This document shows, one piece after another, positions 1-11,066 of a stretch of DNA of 64,000 nt. The DNA comes from Larix kaempferi (taxonomy: Eukaryota; Streptophyta; Pinopsida; Pinales; Pinaceae): the NCBI GenBank assembly GCA_027924585.1, contig BSBM01000711.1, positions 9,435,001-9,499,000 of the forward strand. The letters run 5' to 3'. A program made the translations under genes and the position numbers. Within the stretch, counting starts at the first letter, position 1, and each line of letters begins with the position of its first letter. The notes beneath the pieces were generated by a model. That model searched no databases, was not told where the DNA came from, and worked only from the letters and a program-made list of their open reading frames with translations.

Positions 1-2280
1 TTTATCGATGACATTTTGGTATATTCTAAGAACAAGGACGAGCATGATGAACATCTATGTATCATTCTGCAAGTTTTGAGGGAGCACCAGTTGTATTCAA
101 AATTCAGCAAATGTGATTTTTACAAAGACAAGATTTAGTACTTGGGACACATAATCTCTGAGGAAGGGATTTCGGTTGACCCCACCAAGATAAAGGCCAT
201 TAATGAATGGTTGGTTCCTAAAGATGTGACGGATGTGCGATCGTTTATGGGCATCACTGGTTATTATAGAAAATTCATTGAGGGGTTTTCCAAAATTGCA
301 AACCCCATAACATTTCCGCAGAAAAAGGGAAAGAAGTTTGTCTGGGATCAAAAGTGTGCGGACAGTTTTGCAAAGTTAAAAGAATTACTGATTTTAGCAC
401 CTATTTTGAGGATTGTAGATCCTAATAAAGATTTTGTAGTATGTACAGATGTGTGCAATGATGGACTGGGAGGAGTCCTAACGCAGGAGGGAGATGCTGT
501 AGCATATGAATCAAGAAAACTAAAATTACATGAGAAGAACTATTCCACCTACACCCTAGAATTGCTAGCAGTGATTCATGCCTTAAAAATGTGGCGTCAC
601 CACCTTATCGGCAGAAAATTTACCTTGATGACGGATAATATGGGGCTGAAATATTTGCTAGATCAAACAAATTTGAATGACAGGCAAGCCAGATGGCTAA
701 CTTTTCTGAGTGAGTATGATTTTGAAATTCAACACATTAAGGGGAAGGAGAATAAAGTTGTTGACGCATTAAGTCATAATGCAAGGATACATTTTGTTTC
801 AGCCATCAGCACATATGCAACATATTTGGAGGAACAAATTTTTGAAGGAATTAAGGAAGACGAGGAATACAGAAAATTATAGGAAAGGACAGCAGAAAAC
901 AACTTTGAAAATTCTGTAACAGATTTCAGTTTGAAGGAAAATGGCTTACTGCTATACAAAAATAGATTGTACATACCAAATGTACCAGCAGTAAAAATTC
1001 TGATTTTGGATGAGATGCACAAAAGCCACTATTTTTGCCATCCAGGTTACCAAAAAACCATCACGATGCTAAGGAAGGAGTACCATTGGCCTAGGATGAA
1101 GGATGAAGTAGCGGAGTATATAGCTAAGTGTTTTGACTGTCAAAAAGTGAAGGTGGAACATCAGCATCCTGCTGGATTGCTGCAGCCCTTGCCTATACCC
1201 AGCTAGAAATGGGAAGTCATAAGTATAGATTTCATCACTGGGTTACCAAAGAATAAAAAATAGCACGATTCCATCATGGTGGTAGTAGAAAAACTTAGCA
1301 AGGCAGCCCATTTTATCCCTGTCAAAACTACCCATAAAGCCTCTGATATTGGAGAAATTTTTATGAAGCAGGATTTTTGACTGCATGGGATACCCAAGGT
1401 AATAGTTTCAGACCAAGATTCAAAGTTCACAGGTAACTTTTGGAGGTCTTTGTTCAAGGGGTTAAACACCACCTTAAATTTCAGCACTGCATTCCATCCG
1501 CAAACAGATGGACAGACTGAAAGGGTGAACCAGATATTGGAAGATATGCTCAGAATGTATGTTACGGATCAGCCTGGTAAGTGGGAAGACTACTTGCATT
1601 TAGCAGAGTTTGTGTATAATAATCACTACCATGCTTCAACCAAACTTATCCCATTTGAGATCCTTTACGAAAGAAAATGTAACACACCAGTGTCATCGAG
1701 TGATCCGGTTAGCAGGGTCACCTTAGGGCCCGAATTGTTGCAGGAATTAGAACTAATTGTGAAGCAAGTACAAGGGAATCTTAAAGCTTCCTAGGATAGA
1801 CAAAAAAGTCAAGAAGACCTTAAAAGAACTCATAGAGAGTTCCAGGTTGGTGAACATGTTTTTCTTAAGGTAAGGCCGAAAAGGAGTTCCTTAAAATTGG
1901 GAATCTATGCCAAACTGGCACCCAGGTATTCTGGCCCTTTCGAAATCTTATCCAGGGTTGGACCTGTGGCATATCAATTAGCCTTACCTTAAAACCTCAA
2001 AGTCCATAATGTTTTTCACATTTCATTTTTAAAGAAATATGTGCATGATCCTACTCATGTTGTAAATTGGAATAATGTTCAGGTGGAACAGGGCGGCGAT
2101 TTTCCTGTGGAACCAGACTGTATTCTCGCCAAGAAAGAAACTCTACTCCAGAACTGCACAGTTGGCCAAGTAAAAGTGTAATGGAAGCACTATAGCCCAG
2201 CAGAGGCTACCTAGGAGTTGGAGAGTAGTATGTGGGCTCCATACCCAACTTTGTTCCAGGAACACTCAAGGAGTGAATAA
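1..2280 (+). pseudogene. Ty3/gypsy chromovirus 'A' pol, 3' part (RT end, RNase H, integrase, chromodomain)
   Basis: One reading frame enters from the left edge and runs to a TAA at 2,278. In order it shows the end of RT ([20 protein letters not shown]), the RT connection (GYYRKFIEGF), RNase H (VVCTDVCNDGLGGVL, LMTDN), the integrase zinc module (H..H then CFDCQK, about 1,020-1,150), the integrase core (ISIDFITGLP, VSDQDSKF, HPQTDGQTERVNQ) and a C-terminal chromodomain-like segment (WKHY...EATWE...YPTLF, about 2,180-2,260). Such tails mark Tekay/Del-type chromoviruses. About nine in-frame stops (near 139, 880, 1,204, 1,261, 1,378, 1,792, 1,990, 2,179 and 2,212) but no frameshift: dead, decayed by substitution. 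Upstream gag and protease lie outside the window. The 3' LTR follows at 2,318. Confidence 0.93.
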
Positions 2281-2302
2281 AGCAACATCGAGGATGATGT
2301 TG

Positions 2303-2317
2303 AGGCTTAAGGGGGGG
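2303..2317 (+). other. Polypurine tract of chromovirus A
   Basis: AGGCTTAAGGGGGGG lies directly before TGTATGTCACC, 25-37 bases after the pol stop. A purine run touching a TG is the expected plus-strand primer site and fixes the start of the 3' LTR at 2,318. Confidence 0.85.
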
Positions 2318-2701
2318 TGTATGTCACCTACCCAATTATTCAGAATAATTATTTTCTACTACTATCATTTTTGCAAAAATACTTTGTGTTAAATTATAAT
2401 TACAAGTTCTGTAATTATGACCAAGTAGGTCAAAAATGAATTTAGTTACTCATTATTATAATTTAATAAATAAAAATGGGAGACAAACACTTAAGAAAGC
2501 TGCTACAAGAGTGTCCACTGGCCCACTAGGAGGAATGGAAGCTGCTGGAAGGATTGGGACAAATGGCAGCATTTGCACACTACCATTAGCTGTTGGTATG
2601 GGACAACTCCACCTAATTTTGTGGCATTTCCCCTTCCAGGTGGAGGGAGGTGAGCAGGTAGCTCACTAATGACCAGCTAATTACAAAAGACCTAGGAAGC
2701 C

Positions 2702-2709
2702 TATAAAAG
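2702..2709 (+). promoter_or_regulatory. Putative LTR TATA box
   Basis: TATAAAAG about 385 bp into the A-family LTR, placed as expected for a U3 promoter. The divergent copy at 23,010-30,262 has lost a clear counterpart. Confidence 0.5.
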
Positions 2710-3717
2710 GAAATTTGAATTGAGCAGGGAGCTCTTACAATGTTTTCTGCAAAAATATTCCTCATTCTCATCAAGTGATGGCTGAGATATTCGAATAGGG
2801 AGGCTGTGGAGAGTGCAAGTATAAGTCTGCAAATGTTATGAGAAGGACAGACCAGAGGTGCTGGTGCTGGTCCCATTGATTACTAAGCCTGTAAGGCTGG
2901 ATATATATATATATTTTCTTGCTGCTGCAAGCAGAGACCCTAAGCTTCAGAACTTTCTTCCTCCTGGTGGATCAGTGGATAGGATAGGGGGTCCTAAGGC
3001 AGATAGCTTGGCTGCTTAGGAGCAGGTTGGGTGGAATAGGCTTCTTGAGTGATTTGTTCCTCCCATCACACTCAGGTTCTATTCTTTTGTGTTTCTTTTT
3101 CAATCATATGAATATGCTCAGAAAATGGCTTAGTAATGTTATTTAATGGTCAATAGCAGTAAAATGTTAGATCCTAATTAATTTAGACTTGTTGAACTGA
3201 TAAAATGACTCCTCTGCATTTTTCCCCATGCGTGGAGCTGCATCGTACTCCAGTACAGAGAGGTAGAATTAAATTTGTCCAGTTAAAAGTGAGACATAGC
3301 ATGCATCTAAATATCTAAACCCTAGAGACCACGCATGCACAGACTTATGTTCTTCATGCATATTATATTTTAGTAGCTGTAGATTAGATCTCTGCATGTA
3401 TTGTTTTACTATTTAAATCTGTATGCTGAAACAACATAAAAGAAACTAATTATAGCACTATGTTCTTTTCTGATTTCTGAAGGTGGACATTGTGTTAACA
3501 ACTAGGATTTACTAGTCTTCAGTTATTTCTTCAAAATAAAACAATATCATGCATTCTGTTTAACCACATACTTAATCCCCTATTTTGTTGTTTGAATCTG
3601 TCTGATCTTTATAGAAAGTATTGCCATCACTGTATTATTCTTTTATCCAAAAAAATACTGCATTGTTCTTTCATTTTCTCCAGAAGTCCCAATTGGACAA
3701 ATACAGGGAGATAGAAT

Positions 3718-3733
3718 TAAAATAGAAAAACTA
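3718..3733. repeat. LINE target-site duplication, 3' flank copy
   Basis: TAAAATAGAAAAACTA, identical to 5,980-5,995. It directly abuts the LINE poly-A end. Confidence 0.93.
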
Positions 3734-5979
3734 ATTTTTTTTTTTCCAAGAAAAAAAAGCGTAATTTTATTTCAAGCCGAAGCGATACAAAATTACATTC
3801 TGTATGTGCATAAGCACATCTGAGACAAGACCATAGGTCTAACAAACAAAAAACAGTATTGTTACATTAGTTTCTAGGATTTGGGGATTTTATAATAATC
3901 CTCTAATTTCCCTTTCTTCTCTCTCTTCTTTGATTTCACTTCTGTCCATCCCCCCTGCTGGGGTACAGCTACAATCAACTCTTTACTCCCCTGTTCCACT
4001 AATGACTGATCAGAAGTTTTTTCTTTATCAGAATCAGAATTTTCTGATTCATGTGCACGCTTTGACCCGGTTAAGGAAGTAGCCATGAGATGCATGTTTT
4101 CCGTGAGTGTTTCCTTTCCGGCTTGATTTGAATCTGAATGATGTATCTCCACTGTTTCAGCTTTATGCACTATTTCCTCATTGACCTCCTCCTCTTGTTT
4201 TTCTGCTGGTTCACTTTCCTCACCCTCTGAATCCTCATCAGTAGAGGGAGCATAATCCGCCTGCCATGTTTTCCTTTTTGTCTTCTTCCCCTGGTTCTTT
4301 TTGGGATGCCGTTTTGCAAGAGGGCACGTATCTTGTAAGTGTCCTGTTAGATGACAAAATCTGCATCTAAAAGCAGTGTTTTCATAGTCCAGTGTCTGGA
4401 TCCATTTGTGTTTTTCATATATCAGCTTGATTCTATCAGGAAGACCTTTGCTAAGGTCGATCTACACACAGATTCGCGCATATGTAAATAGTCCCTGCTC
4501 ATGCCGCTCAGTATCCCTTTTAATGTACTTCCCAAGCAGATTGTCAATGTCTTCCAGGACTAAATGATGCCAGAAAGGAAGGGGCAGGTTTGGCAGCCTC
4601 ACCCATACCGGCATTTTGGTAACCACCATAGTGTTGGCATCAAATTCGGGAAACCAGGGGGTTATGAAAAGCCCTGCTCTCCCCCAAAACCAAGGACCCT
4701 GCTCAATGATCTTCTCATATTCCTCCTTTGATTCAAACTGTACAGCAAAAAACCCTTTGGAGCATAAAATAATTTGACAATTTGTTGTCCAATTTGTGTA
4801 GATCCAATTATGAAGATCATAAGATCTGGGCCAGAAGCCATTAAAACGACAAATCAGAGCATGTGTTTGAAGATTACTGAATAATTGTGTTACCTCTGTA
4901 TTCTTGATCTCCAAAGATGGGATATCGTCCAGTTTCTCCACGATATACGGCTTGGGTTGTGAAGAATGTGGAGCTGCTGACGACTGTGTCGCCTTTGCAC
5001 GAGCTGCATCTTTGTATGAAGAAGGACCTGCTGTTCCTCTATTCCCAATCGATCCTCCCCGCAAACGATACATCACATGCAGAGTGGAGTTCTTTGAAAT
5101 TTGACAGTCCTTCATCCTATCGCCCTCCTTCAGTATTTTACCTCCGTAAAGAATGTAAAAGTTTATTCGAGAGTAACCCTCTCTCTGCGCTATCATATTT
5201 TTGAGAGTATCCCCTGTATCTGTAACAGAAACCCACACCAAGAACGATTTCCCTGAAAACGTTTTTATAAAGATCTGGAATTTTCCATCCTCTACCCCAA
5301 AACCATTAACAGTTTGTGGTTCATACCGTTTTTCACCATGTGGAGGGACCAATGGTGGCCTTACAGAACGCAAGCATCCTGATCTCCAATCTCTTTCTCC
5401 ATTTTTTCCTTCAGTATAAATACATGCTGCAATAGTACTTCTCGCAGGAAAAGAACAGTAAGAAAAATAAAGCTCCACGACCTGTATGATCGCCCACAAC
5501 GGTTCTGAAACCACTCTGCAGCTATGGTAAAACAAAAAAGACCCTGCGCTAGCACCCCAGGTAGCCGAAGGAGAGAAAAAATGAATCAAGAAGACCGATC
5601 CATATGAGTATAATCCCGTCTCTGCCATATGACGCTCGTCAGAATCTTTTAGCTGGAAAGAAAAAGGTACGTCAGGCCAAAAAACCAGCGTCCTCTTATC
5701 TCTGTACTGGAGATAATGCAGATGCCCGCCGCCTCTACTAGTCTCGACGCTCCCATTTCTTCCAATATTTAGAGAAAACCAAGATGGATTTGACTCAGGG
5801 AGAAACCAGCTATTCTGGGCTGCTGATCCGCCTCCTCTGCCTGTCCATAGGCATCAAAAATCCTTCTCACCAAGTCGAGCCATCCCTGTAGAGTCCCGGC
5901 GGCCATGAGCACCGACGGCAGCTAGGGCAGGGGTTAGGGTTTTAGCAGAGCACATCATTTTCATATTCAGCCTAGTCCC
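3734..5979 (-). mobile_element. LINE insertion carrying ORF1 only, full 5' end
   Basis: Flanked by a perfect 16-bp direct repeat TAAAATAGAAAAACTA (3,718-3,733 and 5,980-5,995). Read on the minus strand, it starts at 5,979, carries a long ORF1, a short 3' UTR with AATAAA, and ends in an A-run (T11 on the plus strand at 3,735-3,745) touching the repeat. That is the classic target-primed reverse transcription signature. There is no endonuclease or reverse transcriptase ORF, and 2.25 kb leaves no room for one, so this is a non-autonomous or internally deleted LINE. It sits in the giant LTR of chromovirus A. Confidence 0.92.
3874..5628 (-). pseudogene. LINE ORF1 protein with fused ubiquitin domain, DUF4283 and zinc knuckle
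   Basis: 584 codons in one frame from ATG 5,628, with a single amber stop at 4,462-4,464. Residues about 1-116 are an unrecognised leader. Residues about 117-192 align without gaps to the 76 residues of ubiquitin: it starts FQIFIKTFSGK and ends STLHVMYRLRGG, keeps Lys 6, 11, 27, 48 and 63 and the terminal Gly-Gly, with 29 and 33 changed to Met and Arg. About 245-400 is a DUF4283-type domain (EQGPWFWGRAGLFITPW, VWVRLPNLPLPFW, then the DLSKGLP motif just past the stop). A CCHC knuckle follows (CRFCHLTGHLQDTC), then an acidic, Lys-rich tail. DUF4283 plus CCHC is the usual plant L1-type nucleic-acid-binding ORF1 module. The true start is uncertain: the leader may not be translated. Function of the ubiquitin part is inference only. 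Confidence 0.88.
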
Positions 5980-5995
5980 TAAAATAGAAAAACTA
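5980..5995. repeat. LINE target-site duplication, 5' flank copy
   Basis: TAAAATAGAAAAACTA, identical to 3,718-3,733. It marks the true 5' end of the LINE, so the copy is not 5'-truncated. Confidence 0.93.
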
Positions 5996-8135
5996 TTATA
6001 TTCATAAGCAATTAAATTCACTGATGAATGCACTGTCATTTTCTTGTTTTCTGAATTATCAACTGCATGTCATAGAATTTACATCACAGAATACCATGTT
6101 ATTAAAAGCAAGAAGACATAGCATTATTGAATTGACAGAGCAGGTTACAGTATCTCTACACCCAACTAAGGTTGACCTGTCTCATCACATTATTATTTAC
6201 AAACATTTAAATAGCTACCAAATCAAATGTTTCATTACCATAGATGATCTAACTGTAGAATCAAGATCTATTATTCTTGTTCCTTAAACATCATTATAGA
6301 CCAGCAGACTTCATTAACATCGACAGCTAGGGTTTAGCAATTATCACATTTGTTTTCAAACAAAACCAACACCTTCCTATTCTCGGGTTAACCCATGTAT
6401 GCATAGATGCAATGTAAGCCAAGGAGATCACTTTCGACATATAGCCACTATTTAAATAAACAATTTAAAATAGGCTTTCATTTACAGATTCAAAAACAAG
6501 AGTTTGAAAACACCATACATAGCCATTAAACCCTAAATAATTATCATTCCATTTAAATTAACAATGGTTTCACCCTACAGTTGGCCACATTCTTTTGCTG
6601 AAGGTGCCATTCGAAACCCCATGCTATTTACACACACAGCTAAATGCCGAAAGCAAAATTACAGTCAACATATCTCTTCCCTTTAGCTTCACATTTGAGC
6701 TTCCATCAACATAGAAGTACCAAAACGACCGAAATAAAACATTTAAGCTGTAAGACTCTCTGTAAACACAAGGGTTCAACCCTACCAAGCTCGTCGAGCC
6801 AGGGGATGGCCGGCCTTGCATTCTAAACATTTACATCATCTACACTATCAACAAAGCTTAAAACAGTAACGTTTCCCCAAAACATTTCAGGCGAGACAAA
6901 AGCCACTACCGTGAAGGCATGCCACCAACACTCTGCTCATCAAGTCTAATTCTAGGAGAACCACTAGGGAGGGATACCACTGAAGCTTACCGGTGGATTC
7001 ACTATAGGTCTTCTCCCCATCAACTATTCTGACACCTTGTTGTTTGCCGAGAATTTCCTTCCAAACAACCATACACGGAGTTAGATATCAAATCATGTGA
7101 TAGTAATGCATGCAACAAAGAAATTTTTTGAAAAACCTTGCAAACGTTACGATACCTTAGTCGCGACAGAGACTTGACGAATCCAGAATCCATCCACTGC
7201 GAAGGAGAAGCACCCAGCTTGAAGGCCACCTTGTGTGATACCTCCAGAAAACTTACTACTCGATTGAAAACCCCAAACTTGCAAGCTACTACAACGCCAA
7301 ACATATGCACTCATCCAACCTGTGGATGGCCACACCATTTAACTCCAAACTCAGCCTCCATTGATGGCTTTCACCGACAGTTTGAGGACTGATGCCGATC
7401 TCATGATCGAGCCCAAGGAAGGCTAGAAAAATAGCAAAACCCTAAGTGCCTCTCGACCGGTTGGCCTCACCTCCCAAACCCTACCATCGAAACAATGACC
7501 AAGAAAACGTTACAAGAATCCATAAGTTACACTAGGGTTCATCTCAATCCTAATACACAATGATCAACGATGGAGATCCATTTTCATTAAGCCACGTTGG
7601 AGGGTGGGAGAAGTAGCATTCAATTGCTCATCTACCTCCCAAGCCACGAAGTTGCCATTTCTGTTGACACCAGGGCAGGAGGCCCATCACAAATCAGCAT
7701 TGCTAATCCTTGTCACACGCCGAATCATCCATCACGACATGCACGTAACATTATCCTTAACATGGTGTCCATGTAAATTAATTACAAACCCAATCATTTA
7801 CTACACCCTCGACTTCGTATGTAGGCTTTTGCAGTGCCATCATTCCACCTTCCAATCCATACAAATCCACGTTAATAGCATTGACATATAAATAATATCA
7901 ATGTATAACGTTCCTGGTAGCATATAATAAAGGTCTCATATGCTCCATGTAACCAAGTTTCGAGTACACTCATAGCATATGAATATCCACCAAGGTCACT
8001 ATCAATCATAGGGCATGGATTGACTCCGCCCCAACATATAAAGTTATTATAAAGTTCACCATATAGTCCATCAAGTTTTCCATTGCATAAATTCACGAGT
8101 TACAACCCTTAGGGTATAGTTGCCAACCTTGGAAC

Positions 8136-8881
8136 TGTAAAATTAGTCACAGCAGATCCAATGAACAAGTAAATCAATCACAACAGATGAATATAGAAAA
8201 TATGGTGTAAAACTGTGCAAAACATGCAGCAGTGCTCAATATCCCAGAAAGGGTGAATGAATTACAATAGAATACAATATCTGTCAATGAGCAATTCGAA
8301 TTGACTAAGTAGGCCATTCGAATCACTGAATGGAGTAGCTTGACTCCAACTAGGAGTCCTCATCATCAATCGGTGGTGCTCATCAATGCACAAGAACCAG
8401 TCATCCAGGTGTCAATCTGAGTCTAACTGAGTGTAATAAGTTTAACTGAAATGTGTAGCACTGATTAAGGAGAAGGAGGCTCAGTGGGGGCTCATGGGAG
8501 GCTAACTGAAGTCAGAACAAGTCATCTAGTCAATCTGGAGGTCCAACGGAAGTGAAACGGTCAGTCGGGAGTGAAACTAGCCTCAAATCAGGGAGAATCG
8601 GAGCTAACTGAATGTAACTGAAGTGGAACTGCAGTGGTAGGTGAACAAGTGCGCCCTTCTCTAGCAGTAGGTGAGAAGTGGGCGCCTTTCAGCCTAGGAG
8701 GGATAAAAATCTGTAGTAAGTGGCTCCCGGGTGCTAGAATAAGGTGGATAAGGTGCTAGAGGCATCAAACTGGTGACTGGGATGCATGCCAGTGCATGCC
8801 GGTGCATGCAAACCCTAGATTCTACATGCAAACCCTAATTGCATGCAAGATCCTGAAAAAGATGATGTGGATATCCGAACA
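8136..8881 (-). repeat. 3' LTR of TR-GAG copy 1
   Basis: On the minus strand starts TGTTCGGATATCC and ends TAATTTTACA. 746 bp, same length as its partner at 10,321. The first ~100 bp of U3 (8,780-8,850) is packed with GCATGC/CATGCA motifs. Confidence 0.95.
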
Positions 8882-9074
8882 CCCCCCCTCAAGCTAGACT
8901 ATGATGTGCAAAAAATAATGTGGGGCCCTGGTAACTAAGACCAAAGGTCACCCCAATACAATAATCCAAAACTAATAACAGTCAATAAACCGAGGAAATG
9001 GGGAAAACCTGATGGGAAAAATACCCCCCCTCAAAATAGACTGTAGTACACCAAAAGATTTAACTGCTCCAAAA

Positions 9075-10163
9075 TCAAGTAGATATGTATGGAGGTATCT
9101 TACTCTTGGGAGTAAATGGATCATGCTCCAAAAACATGTGCTTGAATTCTCCATCAGTGGATGCAAGCGAATGTGGAGACTTTATGAACTTGTTCTTCAT
9201 ACCAAAAATGGTGAGAACAAATCTGAAAATATGAGGATGATCCTGGAACCTGTGATTCGAACCAAGTGAGGTAGGAATAGCTCCAATCGGATCAAATAGA
9301 TCTTGAAACTTGAACTTCTTATCAATAGAAGTTAAATCAGCTCCAAAAATAGATGAATGGTTTCTTGAGATCTCTTTTGAACCAACAAGGGTGAGATCAA
9401 AACCAAAATCAGCAAAAAGTGCATGAGAATTGAACTCAAGCGAATCGTAGTGCTCTTCATCTTCATTAAAACTCTGAGAAACTTTGCAAATGATAGAACA
9501 TAAGTTTATAGAAGGCATGCAATCAAGGAGGGCGAATGCTTCACCTCCAAAATCAGATTTTACCTCCAAAACTTCAAGCAGATCATTATTCTGCATGCCG
9601 ACAAACTCATGTGAAAGAGAGGATTCAAGAACCTCTTCGGAATCTAGAGTATGAGCTTGTTTATCTTGCTCAGAATTCGAAATAGAAGACTTTGAGAGAA
9701 TGAGTGTTGAATCTATAGTTTCTTCTTCATCTTGAACAATTGTTGAGGCCAACACATGATCGGAGAGAACACATAAGGAGATCTCACTGGGCTTGTTCTC
9801 CAAAAGGCTAGCATGATCCTCTTCTTCCTGCTTTCCAAATTCTCTGTCAAGTTGGACCCATAGAACACTTGGATTTTCAGCAGTCTTACTGAGGTAGCGC
9901 ATACAAGGAGACATAGCAAGACATATTGCTCCAAAAGCTCTGTCACAATCATTGAGCCAATCATTCTCCTCTTCATCGGAATCAAAATCTCTTGTATTAC
10001 CAATGCACATATCAAAAAGACATTGTCTCTTCAAGAATGCAATCATCTTTGGTTTCCATTCATCATAGTTGAATGGAGTAAGAATATTTTGTGAAGAAGA
10101 AGTCTCCATCTTTGCATTAGCGAATGCACATGGAGAAGTAAGAAACCTGCAAATCACACACAA
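9075..10163 (-). CDS. Gag-like protein of TR-GAG copy 1 (copia gag N-terminus plus element-specific tail)
   Basis: 362 codons, uninterrupted. Residues about 31-115 resemble the plant copia gag/UBN2 domain: FNYDEWKPKMIAFLKR, NDWLNDCDRAFGAI, LWVQLDREFG. The rest is an acidic Ser-rich tail with GFDLTLVGSKEISRNHS, also present and tandemly repeated in copy 2 (27,607-28,620). No CCHC knuckle and no catalytic domain. Translation could begin at Met1 or at Met19 (METSSSQ), which lies just after TTTGCAG, a possible 3' splice site of a leader intron also present in copy 2. An open frame in an element with ~3% LTR divergence suggests the protein was kept functional until insertion. Confidence 0.8.
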   Translation of the reverse strand: MCVICRFLTSPCAFANAKMETSSSQNILTPFNYDEWKPKMIAFLKRQCLFDMCIGNTRDFDSDEEENDWLNDCDRAFGAICLAMSPCMRYLSKTAENPSVLWVQLDREFGKQEEEDHASLLENKPSEISLCVLSDHVLASTIVQDEEETIDSTLILSKSSISNSEQDKQAHTLDSEEVLESSLSHEFVGMQNNDLLEVLEVKSDFGGEAFALLDCMPSINLCSIICKVSQSFNEDEEHYDSLEFNSHALFADFGFDLTLVGSKEISRNHSSIFGADLTSIDKKFKFQDLFDPIGAIPTSLGSNHRFQDHPHIFRFVLTIFGMKNKFIKSPHSLASTDGEFKHMFLEHDPFTPKSKIPPYIST

Positions 10164-10308
10164 ACAAACACTATGTTTTTAGCCTTGCATGCACATGAGC
10201 GAATGCACATGAGACTTTGCATGCCACTGTTGAAAATATATTTGTGAGCAAAGATTGCTCTCTCTTCATGTAGAACACCTGTAGAAAAGAAATCTTGTCC
10301 CTGTCATG

Positions 10309-10320
10309 GCTCTGATACCA
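10309..10320 (-). other. Primer binding site (initiator Met-tRNA) of TR-GAG copy 1
   Basis: The minus strand reads TGGTATCAGAGC, directly abutting the LTR at 10,321. Standard plant iMet PBS. Confidence 0.95.
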
Positions 10321-11066
10321 TGTAAAATTAGTCACAGCAGATCTAATGAACAAGTAAATCAATCACAACAGATGAATATAGAAAATATGGTGTAAAACTG
10401 TGCAAAACATGCAGCAGTGCTCAATATCCCAGAAAGGGTGAATGAATTACAATAGAATACAATATCTGTCAATGAGCAATTCGAATTGACTAAGTAGGCC
10501 ATTCGAATCACTGAATGGAGTAGCTTGACTCCAACTAGGAGTCCTCATCATCAATCGGTGGTGCTCATCAATGCACAAGAACCAGTCATCCAGGTGTCAA
10601 TCTGAGTCTAACTGAGTGTAATAAGTGTAACTGAAGTGTGTAGCACTGATTAAGGAGAAGGAGGCTCAGTGGGGGCGCATGGGAGGCTAACTGAAGTCAG
10701 AACAAGTCATCTAGTCAATCTGGAGGTCCAACGGAAGTGAAACAGTCAATCGGGAGTGAAACTAGCCTCAAATCTGGGAGAATCGGAGCTAACTGAATGT
10801 AACTGAAGTGGAACTGCAGTGGTAGGTGAACAAGTGCACGCTTCTCTGGCAGTAGGTGATAAGTGGGCGCCTTTCAGCCTAGGAGGGCTAAAACTCTATA
10901 GTAAGTGGCTCCCGGGTGCTAGAATAAGGTGGATAAGGTGCTGGAGGCATCAAACTAGTGACTGGGATGCATGACAGTGCATGCCGGTGCATGCAAACCC
11001 TAGATTCTGTATGCAAACCCTAATTGCATGCAAGATCCTGAAAAAGATGATGTGGATATCCGAACA
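10321..11066 (-). repeat. 5' LTR of TR-GAG copy 1
   Basis: 746 bp, about 22 mismatches by eye to 8,136-8,881 and no indel. Followed by the target duplication GGAAC at 11,067. Confidence 0.95.

Larger units (their letters stand above)
8136..11066 (-). mobile_element. Non-autonomous gag-only LTR retrotransposon (TR-GAG type), copy 1
   Basis: Two 746-bp LTRs (8,136-8,881 and 10,321-11,066), TG...CA ended, flank 1.44 kb of internal sequence. The Met-tRNA PBS (10,309-10,320) and a purine tract (8,882-8,892 on the minus strand) abut the LTRs and set the orientation. A perfect 5-bp target duplication GGAAC is at 8,131-8,135 and 11,067-11,071. The only gene is an intact copia-type gag-like ORF, with no protease, integrase or RT. 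This matches what is called TR-GAG: moved in trans by a full copia element. LTRs differ by roughly 3% by eye, so it is younger than its host LTR. Confidence 0.95.

Noticed and set aside
5996-8130. Several 60-95 codon frames on both strands
   Set aside because: They lie within the giant LTR, overlap in several frames and show no domain.
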